Source: Apostichopus japonicus
Taxonomy: Eukaryota > Echinodermata > Holothuroidea > Aspidochirotida > Stichopodidae
Direction of reading: 5' to 3'
Assembly: GCF_037975245.1 (NCBI RefSeq)
Contig: NC_092566.1
Span: 60,001-124,000, forward strand
Length of the DNA stretch: 64,000 nt
Position numbers and translations under genes: made by a program. Each line of letters starts with the position of its first letter. Within the stretch, counting starts at the first letter, position 1. Shown here piece by piece: positions 22,434 to 35,774 of the stretch. The notes under the pieces were generated by a model. The model made no database searches. It saw only the letters and a list, made by a program, of their open reading frames with translations, and had not been told where the DNA came from.

Positions 22434-24430
22434 TCCTAACCATAAGAAGATACCACATCAACAGGACAATATTCCAAGGTGACCAGTTTCCAGTGACTCC
22501 ACATTCTAACCACAGAAGGTGCTACACCAACAGGATAATATTCCAAAGTGGCCATTGTCAACTCACTCCACATTGTAACCACATGAAGAAGATACCACCT
22601 CAGTAGTATAATAACTGTAACTTCTTAACACAGCAAGATAAAAGTATTAATATTCCAAAGCAAGTTAAACCAAGCAAACCCACTCACACCTTATACATGA
22701 AATGCATGCAAGTGCTAGCAGGGAATCATTTATCCAGTGTCTATAGCAAAATGCTATACAAGAATTATGAAGTTGCTATACAAGTGTGAAGATGTTTAGC
22801 AGTTTTCTAAATAGGAACTATAGTATGCAATGGGAGAAAACAATCAAAGCCTATGAAATCCAACACTTGAGCAGTAAACTATTCCTGGCTAGCCTTGTAT
22901 ACATCTATACTGAGTCATCAAACATTCAGGGGTTGACTATGTCCAAGGAAGGCATTAAGAAACCAAAGGTTTCATGACTTTAATCACCAAAGGAATAATC
23001 CAACCTGTTATGTATTGTCAAAGACAGGTGGAATCTCTGTAATGGGGATGGCATGCGTGTGTCTATGTGCTATCTCTGTAATGGGGATGGCATGCGTGTG
23101 TCTATGTGCTATCTCTGTAATGGGGATGGCATGCGTGTGTCTATGTGCTATCTCTGTAATGGGGATGGCATGCGTGTGTCTATGTGCTATCTCTGTAATG
23201 GGGATGGCATGTGTGTGTCTATGTGCTATCTCTGTAATGGGGATGGCATGCGTGTGTCTATGTACTATCTCTGTAATGGGGGTGGCATGTGTGTGTCTAT
23301 GTGCTATCTCTGTAATGGGGATGGCATGTGTGTGTCTATGTGCTATCTCTGTAATGGGGATGGCATGTGTGTGTCTATGTGCTATCTCTGTAATGGGGAT
23401 GGCATGTGTGTGCTTATGTGCTATCTCTGTAATGGGGATGGCATGTGTGTGTCTATGTGCTATCTCTGTAATGGGGATGGCATGTGTGTGTCTATGTGCT
23501 ATCTCTGTAATGGGGATGGCATGTGTGTGTCTATGTGCTATCTCTGTAATGGGGATGGCACGTGTGTGTCTATGTGCTATCTCTGTAATGGGATGGCATG
23601 TGTGTGTCTATGTGCAGTTGTTTTGCGTTCAGACTGAGGACTTGAGCAAAGGAATTCCAAGTCCTCAGACTCATTTGAAAAGAATCTCCACTGTCCTCAG
23701 AAGGATTCTATAGAGCTTTTAAGCTGACATTGTGATACTGAGATAAATATCTCAATACCGTAAAGTTTTTGTGGCTAGATGTTAGGATATTTGAAACAAT
23801 TATCTCAGTCTTTGAATATTTTGACATTAGGAATTTGAGATAGAAATATACATTAAATTCATATTTATATATCTCAAAGTCTCAAGGTAGACAGATAATA
23901 AGATGCATCTTTATATTTGATTATCTTGTTACTGAATATGCAAATATCTTAATGGGTACATGTTTAAATATTCAATTTTTTGTTATGTATAATATATATC
24001 TGAATGCCTTAATTTCTAAAAGCTCAGATAGGTAAATCTACATAGGTGCGAGATAGTAATATAGGAGTTTAAGACTGTTTGTGGTATCGCTAGAAATGAA
24101 TAATTCATGATATCAAAGTACCTTGAGGAATAAATAATACAGATTGTTGTGCTTGCAAGCATATGTGATGACCTACCTTGTAAAACATGAACATTGAAAT
24201 GTTGACAGATGTCATAGTTGACAAGTAATGAGTTTAAAGATTCAATGTTTTCTGGCCTGTATAAGGTCATTTGAGGTAAGTGGATGGCAAAATGTGAAAA
24301 TTTAAAAAAAAGCAATATACCTAATGAACCGTATCTTGGACAAAATTTGTATATGTTGTTTGTAAGCTTTGTCCAGTTCATTCAAACATAAGATTACAAT
24401 TTGTCAAAATAAAACACCTTTGTTGTTTTC
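22434..24430 (+). other. Probable PEX3 3' UTR and downstream flank
   Basis: AT-rich sequence follows the stop. Candidate polyadenylation signals AATAAA occur at 24129-24134 and 24408-24413, and the second is followed by a T/GT-rich stretch (tttgttgttttcttttt), the usual downstream element. If the transcript ends there, the 39-bp minisatellite at 23033-23612 lies in the mRNA. Early on, 22430-22600 contains an imperfect repeat of 'accacatcaacaggacaatattccaa' (two to three copies). Transcript data would be needed to place the true end. Confidence 0.45.
23033..23612 (+). repeat. 39-bp minisatellite, about 15 units
   Basis: The unit is atctctgtaatggggatggc followed by atgcgtgtgtctatgtgct, 39 bp. 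The first units carry atgcgtgtg, the later ones atgtgtgtg, a directional gradient. Thirteen-codon periodicity keeps two + frames open (ISVMGMACVCLCA repeats); I regard these as artefacts because there is no start context, no flanking coding signal and no family similarity. It lies 600 bp past the PEX3 stop, probably in its 3' UTR. Confidence 0.95.
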
Positions 24431-24839
24431 TTTTTCACCTTATGAACATTAATAACAAATAATACTGCTGATTCTAAACATTTCATTTCACAGATACTTT
24501 GTCATGGTTGCTAAAGCAAAATTTAAATTCAGTATTGTGTTGCTGTTTTTTGTTTTTGTGTTTACAACTAGCTGCATGCATTTTTATGAAAGTTAAGTAT
24601 CTAATACTTTTGCAATTTAACTAAACTTGATGCCTAAAACTTTATTCAGTTGTAATTGGCATTGCCATTAAGACATTTCTACAATGTTGCTTTAAACATA
24701 CAGTGTCATGAAAAGATATGCTATTTTTTATGTGGAAAATGTTCTCATATCAGGTGGAAATCACAAGTAGGTTTTTGCATTTGCTATCTTGGTGGCAAGC
24801 ATGGGTGTGTTCATGTGTACATGTTTGACTTGTAAATTC

Positions 24840-25195
24840 GATATCTAGAGGAAGAAAAACTTTGGATGAATCTGAAAACATGTGATCATGATAACTGCAA
24901 AAGCAAATTTATACTTGGTGCTTTGATCCACCTTGTTGAGTACATGTACCATATGTGGAAATGCAGATATCACTTGAGGTCAACAGAGGTCGATGCCTGA
25001 TAAATCAATAAACACAATAACTTAAAATCCAGCGTGGTTAAAGTTCATTCTAAGTATGTAGTTCTTGATTAGTACAAAATACACATTGCAATTGATGGAG
25101 GTCAAAGGTCAAATCTAAAAACCTTGTTAACCCGAGATAACTCAAGATTGATTTAACATCATATTTGGTGTGTAACCCTCCCTTAATGGTATAAG
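24840..25195 (+). repeat. Dispersed AGGTCA-rich repeat, copy 3
   Basis: This copy has 'gaaaaactttggatgaatctgaaaacatgtgatc', 'cacttgaggtcaacagaggtc', 'ggaggtcaaaggtcaaa' and 'aaaccttgttaacccgagataactc', the same family as the copies inside PEX3 introns. A perfect AGGTCAAAGGTCA is at 25099-25111. It is in the same orientation as the other copies. Confidence 0.6.
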
Positions 25196-25294
25196 TACAT
25201 ATATAACGTATTAAAGATTAACACAACAGAAACTTCCACTTCACGACGGGTTTCGTCCTCTACCATCAATCAGGTGATTCTGCTGGTGTGAATG

Positions 25295-27229
25295 CAGGTG
25301 CGTATCCAGGGGGGGGGCGTTGGGGGCGCGCGCCCCCCGGGTAAGGAAAAGAGGAGAGAAAAAGGAGAAGAAATAAGGGAAAAGGAGGGGTAAAAAAGAA
25401 AAGGAGGAGAGGAAGGAAGGGAAAAGAAAAAGAAAAAAGAGAGGAAAAGGAGGGAGTAGAAGATAGCCAAGACCTCGGGAAGAGAAAGAGGAACAGTCAT
25501 AGTTAAAGCGCTGATCCCTATTATATACACATGGTAGCCAGTGACAGATCGAGGATTACGGAGGGGGTTTGCGCCTCACCCTACCCCTTACACCGACAAC
25601 TCCATTTTTGACGTTTCCATTTTTCCTCTCTCACTAATGTATATATATAAATACTATATATGGTCTATCATAACGGGTGTGTGTGTATGGACGCCTTAAA
25701 CAATTGTACAATTGTGCTATATGGAACCAACTGTGGCTGGTCTTGAACTCGACCGAGTCGTCGGGGAACATGACGCATTTCGGGAAGGGGGCGACCGCCC
25801 CCCCCCCGAACAAATTTTCTTTATGACATCGCTAGTAATTTCAAATAGACAATGCTTAGATGCAACTTACAAGGCCTGGGAGGTGTCATTTCCAGCGATC
25901 TGGGAGGCATTTTCGGCCAAAATTTTTATTGAACGCTTCGCGCCAACTCATCGTGGCGCTTCGCTTAGATAGTTTGCCTACAGGCTTCGCCCTTCTCTTG
26001 GTAATTACTCGCTACACGCCTGTTCGAATTTGTAAAGCAAAGAGCAGATATAACATCATATCAGTGAGCATTGAATGCATGTTCCACGATGAACAGCCTC
26101 AAAAACTGTCTTTGTGTGTAGTCAAAGGCGTAGGAGCCCAAATGGATTTGGGGGCTGTAATGACTTGCCCGAAAAAAAGCCACAGTTTTTCGCGCGCAAA
26201 GCGCGCGTTCAACATATCGATGCCAATATCATATAAGCAAGCATGGGTCATTACATTGCATGGCATCGTTTACCTAAAGGTCCGTCAAAGTTGCACAGTA
26301 TACCGCCGGATGCTAATGTAAACAACGAAATGTCTTATGTAGATGGAGAAAAAGCATACAGATCCATTTATGTCAAAACTCTCTTTTACAGTAGTAATGT
26401 CGGCCAAGCTTAGAACTTTATTTTAATTACCAAGGAGATCATTTTTAAGCTATTCATTGCTATTTATTTTTCTTTCAGTAGGTGCCCGAAAAAAATGGTT
26501 GCGGGGGGGGGGGGGGCTGCAGCCCCGCCTCCTACGGGACCTACGCCTATGTGTGTATAGTGTTCGGTTCGATATACCTGATATCGGAAATATCTGGTAT
26601 TTTTCATTCCCTTCAACCAAGTTTTATAATAGCCATTATAAGAGGTTGCAATATTTCTACACAAATAAATTAACTGTGTCTGAATTTTCGAAAATTTCCT
26701 CACCAACATTCTTCATCATACTTTCCTCTACTCGTGCAATTTTGACCTGTCTGTTAGGAGTTCCAGGAGGTTTTTCTATATTGGTTGTCCATAGATTGAA
26801 TTTTGTGCAACATTATGGGTATGTTTAAAAGTGATTTTATTCACGAGAAATGTGAATTTTCAAATTCTCAACAAATAATGGGCTTAAAACCTTGAAAAGT
26901 GGGGCTTTCGGATATTGTGGGCCGTGACGTAGAATTACCTACAAAAGCAATCATCCATAGGACATGCAATGAGGTCGAACATGATGTGTGACTGGTGACA
27001 ATCTTCAAAAAGGTTATGGATGGAAAAAAACTTTTGGGAAATACTTGATTCTCAGGCAAAAGTGCACATCTGGTTGGTCATTTTCAAGCCCGAGAAGTGC
27101 CATTTCCGGTGATCTGGGGGGGTGTCAAAACCAGAAATTTACTTGTACGCTCCGCGCCAACCGATGGTGGCGCTCCGCTTAGATAGTAATTCGCGCCCCC
27201 CGGGTTAGAAAATCCTGGATACGCGCCTG
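25295..27229. mobile_element. TIR element of the CAGGGGCGTATCCAGG family, 1.9 kb
   Basis: The left end CAGGTGCGTATCCAGG and the right end CCTGGATACGCGCCTG are inverted copies with 15 of 16 bases matching. GAATG flanks both sides (25290-25294 and 27230-27234), consistent with a 5-bp target-site duplication. No transposase frame is present. The interior holds a purine-only tract (25340-25490), G/C homopolymer runs and two copies of a core module (25878-25975 and 27085-27189) with the hairpin arms GCGCCA...TGGCGC. Two copies of the core suggest it is composite or contains a nested relative. The class (DNA transposon, non-autonomous) is inferred from the structure. Confidence 0.75.
25340..25490 (+). 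repeat. Purine-only tract, about 150 nt
   Basis: This is almost uninterrupted G and A (gaaaagaggagagaaaaagg and similar), with very few pyrimidines. The complementary strand is a polypyrimidine tract that yields a spurious frame of Phe, Leu, Ser and Pro. It lies inside the TIR element. Confidence 0.85.
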
Positions 27230-27234
27230 GAATG

Positions 27235-28165
27235 CGTTACATAGGATTCTATAGCTGTCAATGAGACCGTAATACGCGCGCTCTCATTGACGCCATGTTA
27301 ACAAAAGTCCAAGCCATCACCTTTTCACTACACAGAACATCGATTTAATTGGTTGTTGAAATCCAGTCACTGTTTACGTCATCTAGGCGTATTGGTTAAC
27401 CAAAACACAAAATCCAGCCATCCAAATGACAGAGAATTGAAGACAAAAATGGTTGCTCCAATCATGCATATTCATGGTGTGATATAAATCGGTGGTTACG
27501 ATATCCCCACGAGTAATTATTTTATGCTTACTCCAAAGATGTTCAGAATTTAGAGACGCAAGATTGTCAACTGCAATGTTCTTCCTTTAGTGAATGTAAA
27601 TGAAACTATTCAGAGATTTCATACATGCCGAAGTTGGGCGGCCGTATGGAAACATTTTCAGTGTTTTTTTTTTCTTTGCTCCTGAAACTTTCTCATACAT
27701 TGGCCGTATATGCGCGAAAGCTTGACAATTCGTAGAATGGCGACATTGACCTGCGTGTGGTATGTGACCTATATGATTTGCCTCTCAAAAGGGGGCCGTC
27801 AATAGTCAAGTCCAATCTTTTCTGAGTCTTCCCGACATCGTCCTAAATCAAAGACCGACTATCGGGACACAATTTATCTTGGTAAACAGTTTGCATCTCT
27901 GTGTAAACAAACTTCATTCGTTGACAATACTTCATCACAGTTAACTTCGCAGGAAAAGTGCAAACAGAATATCACACTGTGTTGTCTGCGTGTAATAAAA
28001 GTCTCGCTGCTTTCAATTGCAAGCTCCGTGTCTTGGTCTACAGTCAAGACCGCGAAAAAGCATGCAAGATCTTCATTCCAGTCCAACCCTTACGTACCAC
28101 TTTCTAACGTTTCGTGAGGGATTTGTTTTCCCGTTGAGAAAATTGCGGAAACATGAAATGAACAA
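27235..28165. other. Intergenic stretch, nothing recognised
   Basis: This is unique-looking sequence with short random frames. No repeat boundaries, exons or RNA genes were seen. Confidence 0.5.
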
Positions 28166-28610
28166 TCAGTGTGATAAAGAATTCTTTATTTGGACTCCTT
28201 GTTTTAGTGTGATGCCACATAACTGACACGAGGAATACATTACTATACTAACCGTTAATAGAGTTACTACGGCTTATAGTAACAGTAACATTCATACTAA
28301 CGGCATTCATAGTAACATTCATTGTGAAAAAGAGTTCTTGATTTGGACTCTTTGTTTTAGTGTGATGCCACATAACTGACTCGAAGAATACATTACTATA
28401 TACTAACCGTTAATAGAGTTACTACGGCATTCATAGTAACAATAACATTCATACTAACGGCATTCATAGGCCTAGTAACATTCATTGTGAAAAAGCGTTC
28501 TTGATTTGGACTCTTTGTTTTAGTGTGATGCCACATAACTGACACGAAGAATACTTGCTATAAACTAACCTTTAATAGAGTTACTACGGCTTACATAGTA
28601 ACAGTATAAG
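28166..28610 (+). repeat. About 155-163-bp tandem repeat, nearly 3 copies
   Basis: The phrase ttggactctttgttttagtg followed by tgatgccacataactgac recurs at about 28190, 28343 and 28505 (periods about 153 and 163), each followed by 'gaatacattactat...taaccgttaatagagttactacggc'. Inner words 'catactaacggcattcatag' also repeat. It looks like a diverged, non-coding satellite fragment. Confidence 0.85.
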
Positions 28611-28654
28611 ATTACAATTTCAGATATAGCCCTACCCCTGCACAGGCCCACACC

Positions 28655-29375
28655 CAGTGTTGTAGCTACGCCGGTCGGCGCCGGTCGGGCGTAACCGCCA
28701 CTAGTGCTTGCCGACCGGCACTCAGAGTAAATCAGCATCCTACCGACCGCCACTCAAGCTTGCTACCGACCGTCACAAAAATCAGTGAATCTTGTATTAA
28801 ATGAAATCAAAATACACTGATAATTACTCAAAAAGTAAGTTGCCAAGAACAAGATTTTTTTTATTGCTAACACCTGCACAGGTGTTGTGGATCAAGCGAT
28901 ACAATCCAGCACTGAATCATACAAAACGGTATACAAACATTCAGAATTTGTGAAATGCAAAATCATATTTAGTAAGCCTTTCCTCGTACAATACAAATTA
29001 CAATGATCATTAATATATTAATTGTGACTTATGAGGGCTTTACTAGGCGTGGGTTTTTTCGTTCAGTGATGCCGGTGGGCGTAGGGTGTTACGTTCAGTG
29101 ATGTCGGTGGGGCGTAGGGTGTTTTTTTTTAGCTATTCACAAAGACTGTCAGGTGAAAAATAGGGGTAGAATAGAGCCACCTAAAGCCATTGAAATCAAC
29201 TAAAACCCTGTAGCTTCGGGGGCTTCGCCCCTCGAACCCCACCAAGGGCCCCTGGACCTCACGCAGAGGAGGGCTCGCCATGCTCGCGGGCTGGCTTCGC
29301 TCGCCATCTTCAGACAAATTAGCCGCCACTCTCTTCAAATTAGCCAGCACTCACTTTCTCCTGGCTACAACACTG
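28655..29375. mobile_element. Non-autonomous hAT-like TIR element, 0.72 kb
   Basis: The ends are exact 12-bp inverted repeats, CAGTGTTGTAGC (28655-28666) and GCTACAACACTG (29364-29375). CAGTG-type ends are typical of hAT transposons. The flanks CCCACACC (left) and GCCACACC (right, one base beyond the TIR) match 7 of 8, suggesting an 8-bp target duplication. The interior has subterminal repeats of 'gaccggcactc' and 'accgaccgccactc' on the left and 'agccgccactctc' and 'agccagcactcac' on the right. It has no transposase. Confidence 0.7.
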
Positions 29376-29559
29376 CGCCACACCCAACCTCGGGTGCTGC
29401 TGTATAGAATCTACTTTGGATAGTCCCCACCTCCGTTCTATAGTGTCTCTTGGTTGTTTCCATTGCTTTCAACTGTTTAATATTTCTTAATTTATACCAT
29501 TGCGTTTTTACCGCAATTGATTTGATGATTCTGTTTATTACACAACTCAGCTCAAGCAG

Positions 29560-29795
29560 GCTTTTCCCGTTTCACCACCACAATACAGTAGCTAATACTT
29601 AACTTATATTTTTTTTAGATGTCTGATATTCGTTTGTCTATCTTTTTGCCGTCTTTTTTGTGCTTTTGGATGTTAACCGTTTTTCTACTGCATTGTATTG
29701 TATATGTATTTTTGTATTGAGGGCTCCTCTGGAAAGTAGTGCTTCTGCACTGAGCAGGACTACCCTCATTAAAGATGACAATAATAATATGCCCG
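29560..29795 (+). mobile_element. 5'-truncated LINE 3' tail
   Basis: It ends in gagggctcctctggaaagta followed by gtgcttctgcactgagcagg, actaccctcattaaaga and ataataata. The outer stem GAGGG/CCCTC with an inner hairpin agtgc-ttct-gcact and an A-rich end has the same architecture as the end of the LINE at 35600-37320. No coding part remains. The A-rich tail leads towards the ATT microsatellite. Confidence 0.65.
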
Positions 29796-29964
29796 GGAAT
29801 TTGTTCGCTCGTTTTGGATACTCCCCGGTTACTCGGGTAGATTATACACTATCATGTTAGCATTTAGCTAAATTGTTTAGTGAAGTAAAAGACGATATTG
29901 AATTGGGTGCAACAAGCGTATATACGACTAGGAGGATTCACGAAGAGCGACATCCCTTTGATAC

Positions 29965-30228
<264 letters not shown>

Positions 30229-30321
30229 TAGTAGTAGTATACATATGTGTATATATACATACATATATATATATAAAGCCTATATATATATTGCCTATAT
30301 ATATATGTATGTATATATAGG

Positions 30322-30357
<36 letters not shown>
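30229..30357 (+). repeat. AT/GTAT-rich simple sequence
   Basis: This is a mixed (GTA)n, (TA)n and 'tatatatatgcctatatat' low-complexity sequence joining the ATT microsatellite to the tRNA-like unit. Confidence 0.9.
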
Positions 30358-32620
<2,263 letters not shown>

Positions 32621-33958
32621 CAGGGGCGTATCCAGGGGGGGCGCAACAGGCGCGCACCCCCCCTATTGGCCGTCACCAAAAAAAAAAAAAAGTTTAGCAA
32701 AAAAAAAAAAAAAAAAATTGATGACGACCTTTATGTGAGATGTCGGTGATCGCTCAACCCCCCCCCCCCCCTCCCGTATGCTTTATTTTTTGTTTGCCAA
32801 AAAAAGGTTCTGGCGAAGTTCGGCGGCATAATAGTTTTAGAAACATAGATGGTAATTGTGTTTGTATTATCACTATAAACACTAAATGACATGCCAGCCA
32901 TACTAAATTGTGCATTTTGTGTCCATATTTACTGGAAATGTTGCTTATTATTAAGGTCGAAAAATGGATCACATATGGCCATGGGCGGCGATCCTGGGTG
33001 GAGGGGGGATATATCCCCCCATGAAAATGGGTGGAGGGGATGTAATGCACCATACCCCCCCCCCCCACCAAATGCCAGGGATAAGAATATTTTCATGCCT
33101 ACATTTATGCATCTTCGTTAATGTACGGCTCTTTTTTAGCTTCATTTCTCGCCTACCATAAACGCAGTGCGATCTTTTCAAATAAAGCGTCTTTATAAAG
33201 CAAAAATAGTTGACTGTAGGCTTCATTGGCCCTATAACAACAAAATGTATTATTGCGCCCACGGTATTGATATAGTACATATATGCACCCTCATAGTATT
33301 CATATAGGCCCTATAGTAGGCCTACACACGTACATGTTCCCTCGAACAGCTGAGAATCTCATGTAACCAGGGTAATGCTTAATACACGTTTCACCTGGAT
33401 GCCCTAGCAATCGGTACCTAGGAATGTAACTATGTGTAATTGTGTATTGCATGTGTATAGGCCTATAATAGCCTGCATGAGGCCATTTTCTTCATCGAAT
33501 AATATAACAGAGCTCTCGAACATTCTAACGTTGCGCCTGAAACAAGATTGACAGGGGCAATTTTCCCAAAATAACACCCGAAATTTAAAAAAAAGTATTT
33601 TGGATCCTGATTATGAGATATTTCGGACATGACATCCCTATTTTAAAGTTGGGTATATGCCGCTTGGAAACCTCGGGAAGTGCCGTTTCCGGCCATCTAG
33701 AGGGTTTGTTAATCCCAAAATTTTCTTGTACGCTTCGCGCCAACCCATGGTGGCGCTACGCTTAGATAGTCAACAAGGTCATATCCCCCCCCCCCCACTC
33801 GGAAGTACGGATCGCCGCCCATGCATATGACACCATTTTGCATTTCAGCCCTTCTTTGAAAGCAAAAATTGTACACCCCTCCCCTTAGACCCATCCCCCA
33901 GGACGGCGATCATTCATGCCTGGCGCCCCCCTATTGGAAAATCCTGGATACGCCCCTG
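32621..33958. mobile_element. TIR element of the CAGGGGCGTATCCAGG family, 1.34 kb, with nested insertion
   Basis: It has perfect 16-bp TIRs: CAGGGGCGTATCCAGG at 32621-32636 and CCTGGATACGCCCCTG at 33943-33958. CCACAC flanks both ends (32615-32620 and 33959-33964), a 6-bp target duplication. Poly-C, poly-A and poly-G runs lie inside. A second element (32980-33823) with its own TIR and target duplication sits inside it, so the original element was only about 0.49 kb. No transposase frame. It is related through its ends to 25295-27229. Confidence 0.82.
32980..33823. mobile_element. Nested TIR element (CATGGGCGGCGATCC ends), 0.84 kb
   Basis: The left end CATGGGCGGCGATCC (32980-32994) and the right end GGATCGCCGCCCATG (33809-33823) are exact 15-bp inverted repeats. 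The flanks CATATGGC (32972-32979) and CATATGAC (33824-33831) match 7 of 8, an 8-bp target duplication as in hAT elements. It contains the core module with hairpin arms GCGCCA (33737-33742) and TGGCGC (33751-33756), the same module as in 25295-27229. It was inserted after the outer element. Confidence 0.8.
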
Positions 33959-34143
33959 CCACACTACTGCTCTTTTGTAAATTGCAACAAATCATCAAAC
34001 ATATTTATTTTGACATTTTAGGAACACATGTACATGTACATTTTCTCTGGTCGTATATATCACGTTGGTGGAGAATACGAGTATAGACAGTCCACTGGCG
34101 GTGTCACAATGTATAAGAATATTCCCGCAGATAAAATACCGGT

Positions 34144-34325
34144 ACCTGTACTAGGGGTGGTGGGGAGGGGGCTGCAGGAACTCTACACAGTGACTCCAGG
34201 TTTGTGTACTAGGGGTTGGTGGGGAGGGGGCTGCAGGAACTCTACACAGTGACTCCAGGTTTGTGTACTAGGGGGTGGTGGGGAGGGGGGCTGCAGGAAC
34301 TCTACACAATGCTCCAGGTTTGTGT
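34144..34325 (+). repeat. 60-bp tandem repeat, 3 copies
   Basis: The unit is ctaggggtggtggggagggg followed by gctgcaggaactctacacag and tgactccaggtttgtgta, about 60 bp. The PstI-like ctgcag positions fall at 34172, 34231 and 34291. It is G-rich on the + strand. Confidence 0.92.
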
Positions 34326-35599
34326 CGAACATAATTGAGTTACGTTGCTTGTTAGAGACTGTTACAGATCGTTCAACAATATCAAAACTTCGATGACCAT
34401 AAATGTCAGGCCAAATCAAGATAGTTTTGAGAATAGCTCGTTGGCAATAGGCTGAATTCACTACAACATTGTATGCCAATTCCTGATGTTTTACTCACTA
34501 TAGTATTTTCATCCTGCCACAGTTGAAGCTCGCTTTACTGTTGTCTTTTTGCTTTCTGTGTAGCCATCGTTTCAGCCATTACTTCTCAAGTGATCACTCC
34601 AAATTTAATATACCTTTTATTATTTATTACTTCTCTTTTTTTCCCTGCTTTTTTTTTAAAGGGGGGGGTGTCAGGGATGAGAAGTCCATTAGCCTGAACA
34701 AAACATTCTTTGTTTCAGTAACAAAAGTCTCACCATTTTAACTTTTCCAGTATATGCTCTTTTCATATTTTCATATAGGCCTAGTATTTGCAAAACTGTC
34801 TAGGTGACGAAATGTGCAGAATCGAAAACACTTCTTTCTTTTTTCATCACGGTGAAATCTTCGGTTTTAAGTACTACGTTACATGCTACGTTTTGTATAC
34901 CGTAGTGGCAGCACACAGGCCATAATGGTCAATATTCTGGTTTAAGTTAGGCTCTGCGTTCAATGTTACACAGTATTCTTGCGTAGTGTGGCCTCGAGGA
35001 TCACCTTCATTTGGGCGATCATTTCACAATATCTCTGTTAGCTGATCGATGTAATCGGACCCATGGCAAAGAAACAATCATGCACCAGGTGAATAAAACA
35101 CGAGAAATTCGTTCTCTCTTTGACATTTTACCTCACATCAAAGGTTTACCGAAGGCACCTTTCTAAATAGTTTATCTCTTTGACCTAAATTCTTCAGTCA
35201 ATGATAATAGACCTTAATCCTGTCTATTGTTGAATTATTGATACCTTATGACATATCAGAGGACTTCCCTTAGTGGTTAGTCGATGATCGTCCTGCTGTG
35301 TTTACAGTTTGTATGATATATTAATGCTTAGTACGGTGACGTGTAGGCTTTCCGCTTCATGACTATCCAATGAGTCCTCAAGATGATCCTAACGTACGAT
35401 GGAGTGTGGACTTTTTACAATCGACTTCAAGAATGTTACGTGAATATGCTTAGATCAAATCTACCGTATGGCGATATATGTTTTTGCGTACGTTACTAAG
35501 AGCAGCTACATGTCATGGAGCTACTCACAACCCTGCACGTAGATTCATTTTGTGTTGCATGTCCGATATTGAACATTCGAAATTCCATGTATATCTGAA
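34326..35599. other. Intergenic stretch, nothing recognised
   Basis: This is unique-looking AT-rich sequence with a G run at 34663-34670. No exons, elements or RNAs were recognised. Confidence 0.5.
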
Positions 35600-35774
35600 A
35601 ATTTTGTATTTAAATATTTAACTACTCTTGATGCCTCCAAAGCAACAGGAGTTGATGAACTGAGTGCTTAAGTTTTAAAAATGAGCGCCCCCATATATTT
35701 GCAAGTATTACTCGTATTACAAACACAAGTATTAGGCAAATACATTTCCATCTACATGGAAAGTCGCAAAGGTA

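Noticed and set aside
23015-23713. 232-codon Cys-rich repeat protein (ISVMGMACVCLCA)
   Set aside because: The frame is created by the 39-bp array, a second frame is open equally long, and the position is just past the PEX3 stop.
24016-24381. 121-codon minus-strand frame
   Set aside because: AT-rich, no domain, antisense to the probable PEX3 3' UTR, no splice or promoter support.
25270-25530. Minus-strand Phe/Leu/Ser/Pro-rich frame
   Set aside because: It is the complement of the polypurine tract inside the TIR element.
25712-26321. Overlapping frames of 86 and 153 codons
   Set aside because: They lie inside the TIR element and run through its core module; no protein family is recognisable and other copies of the module do not keep the frame.
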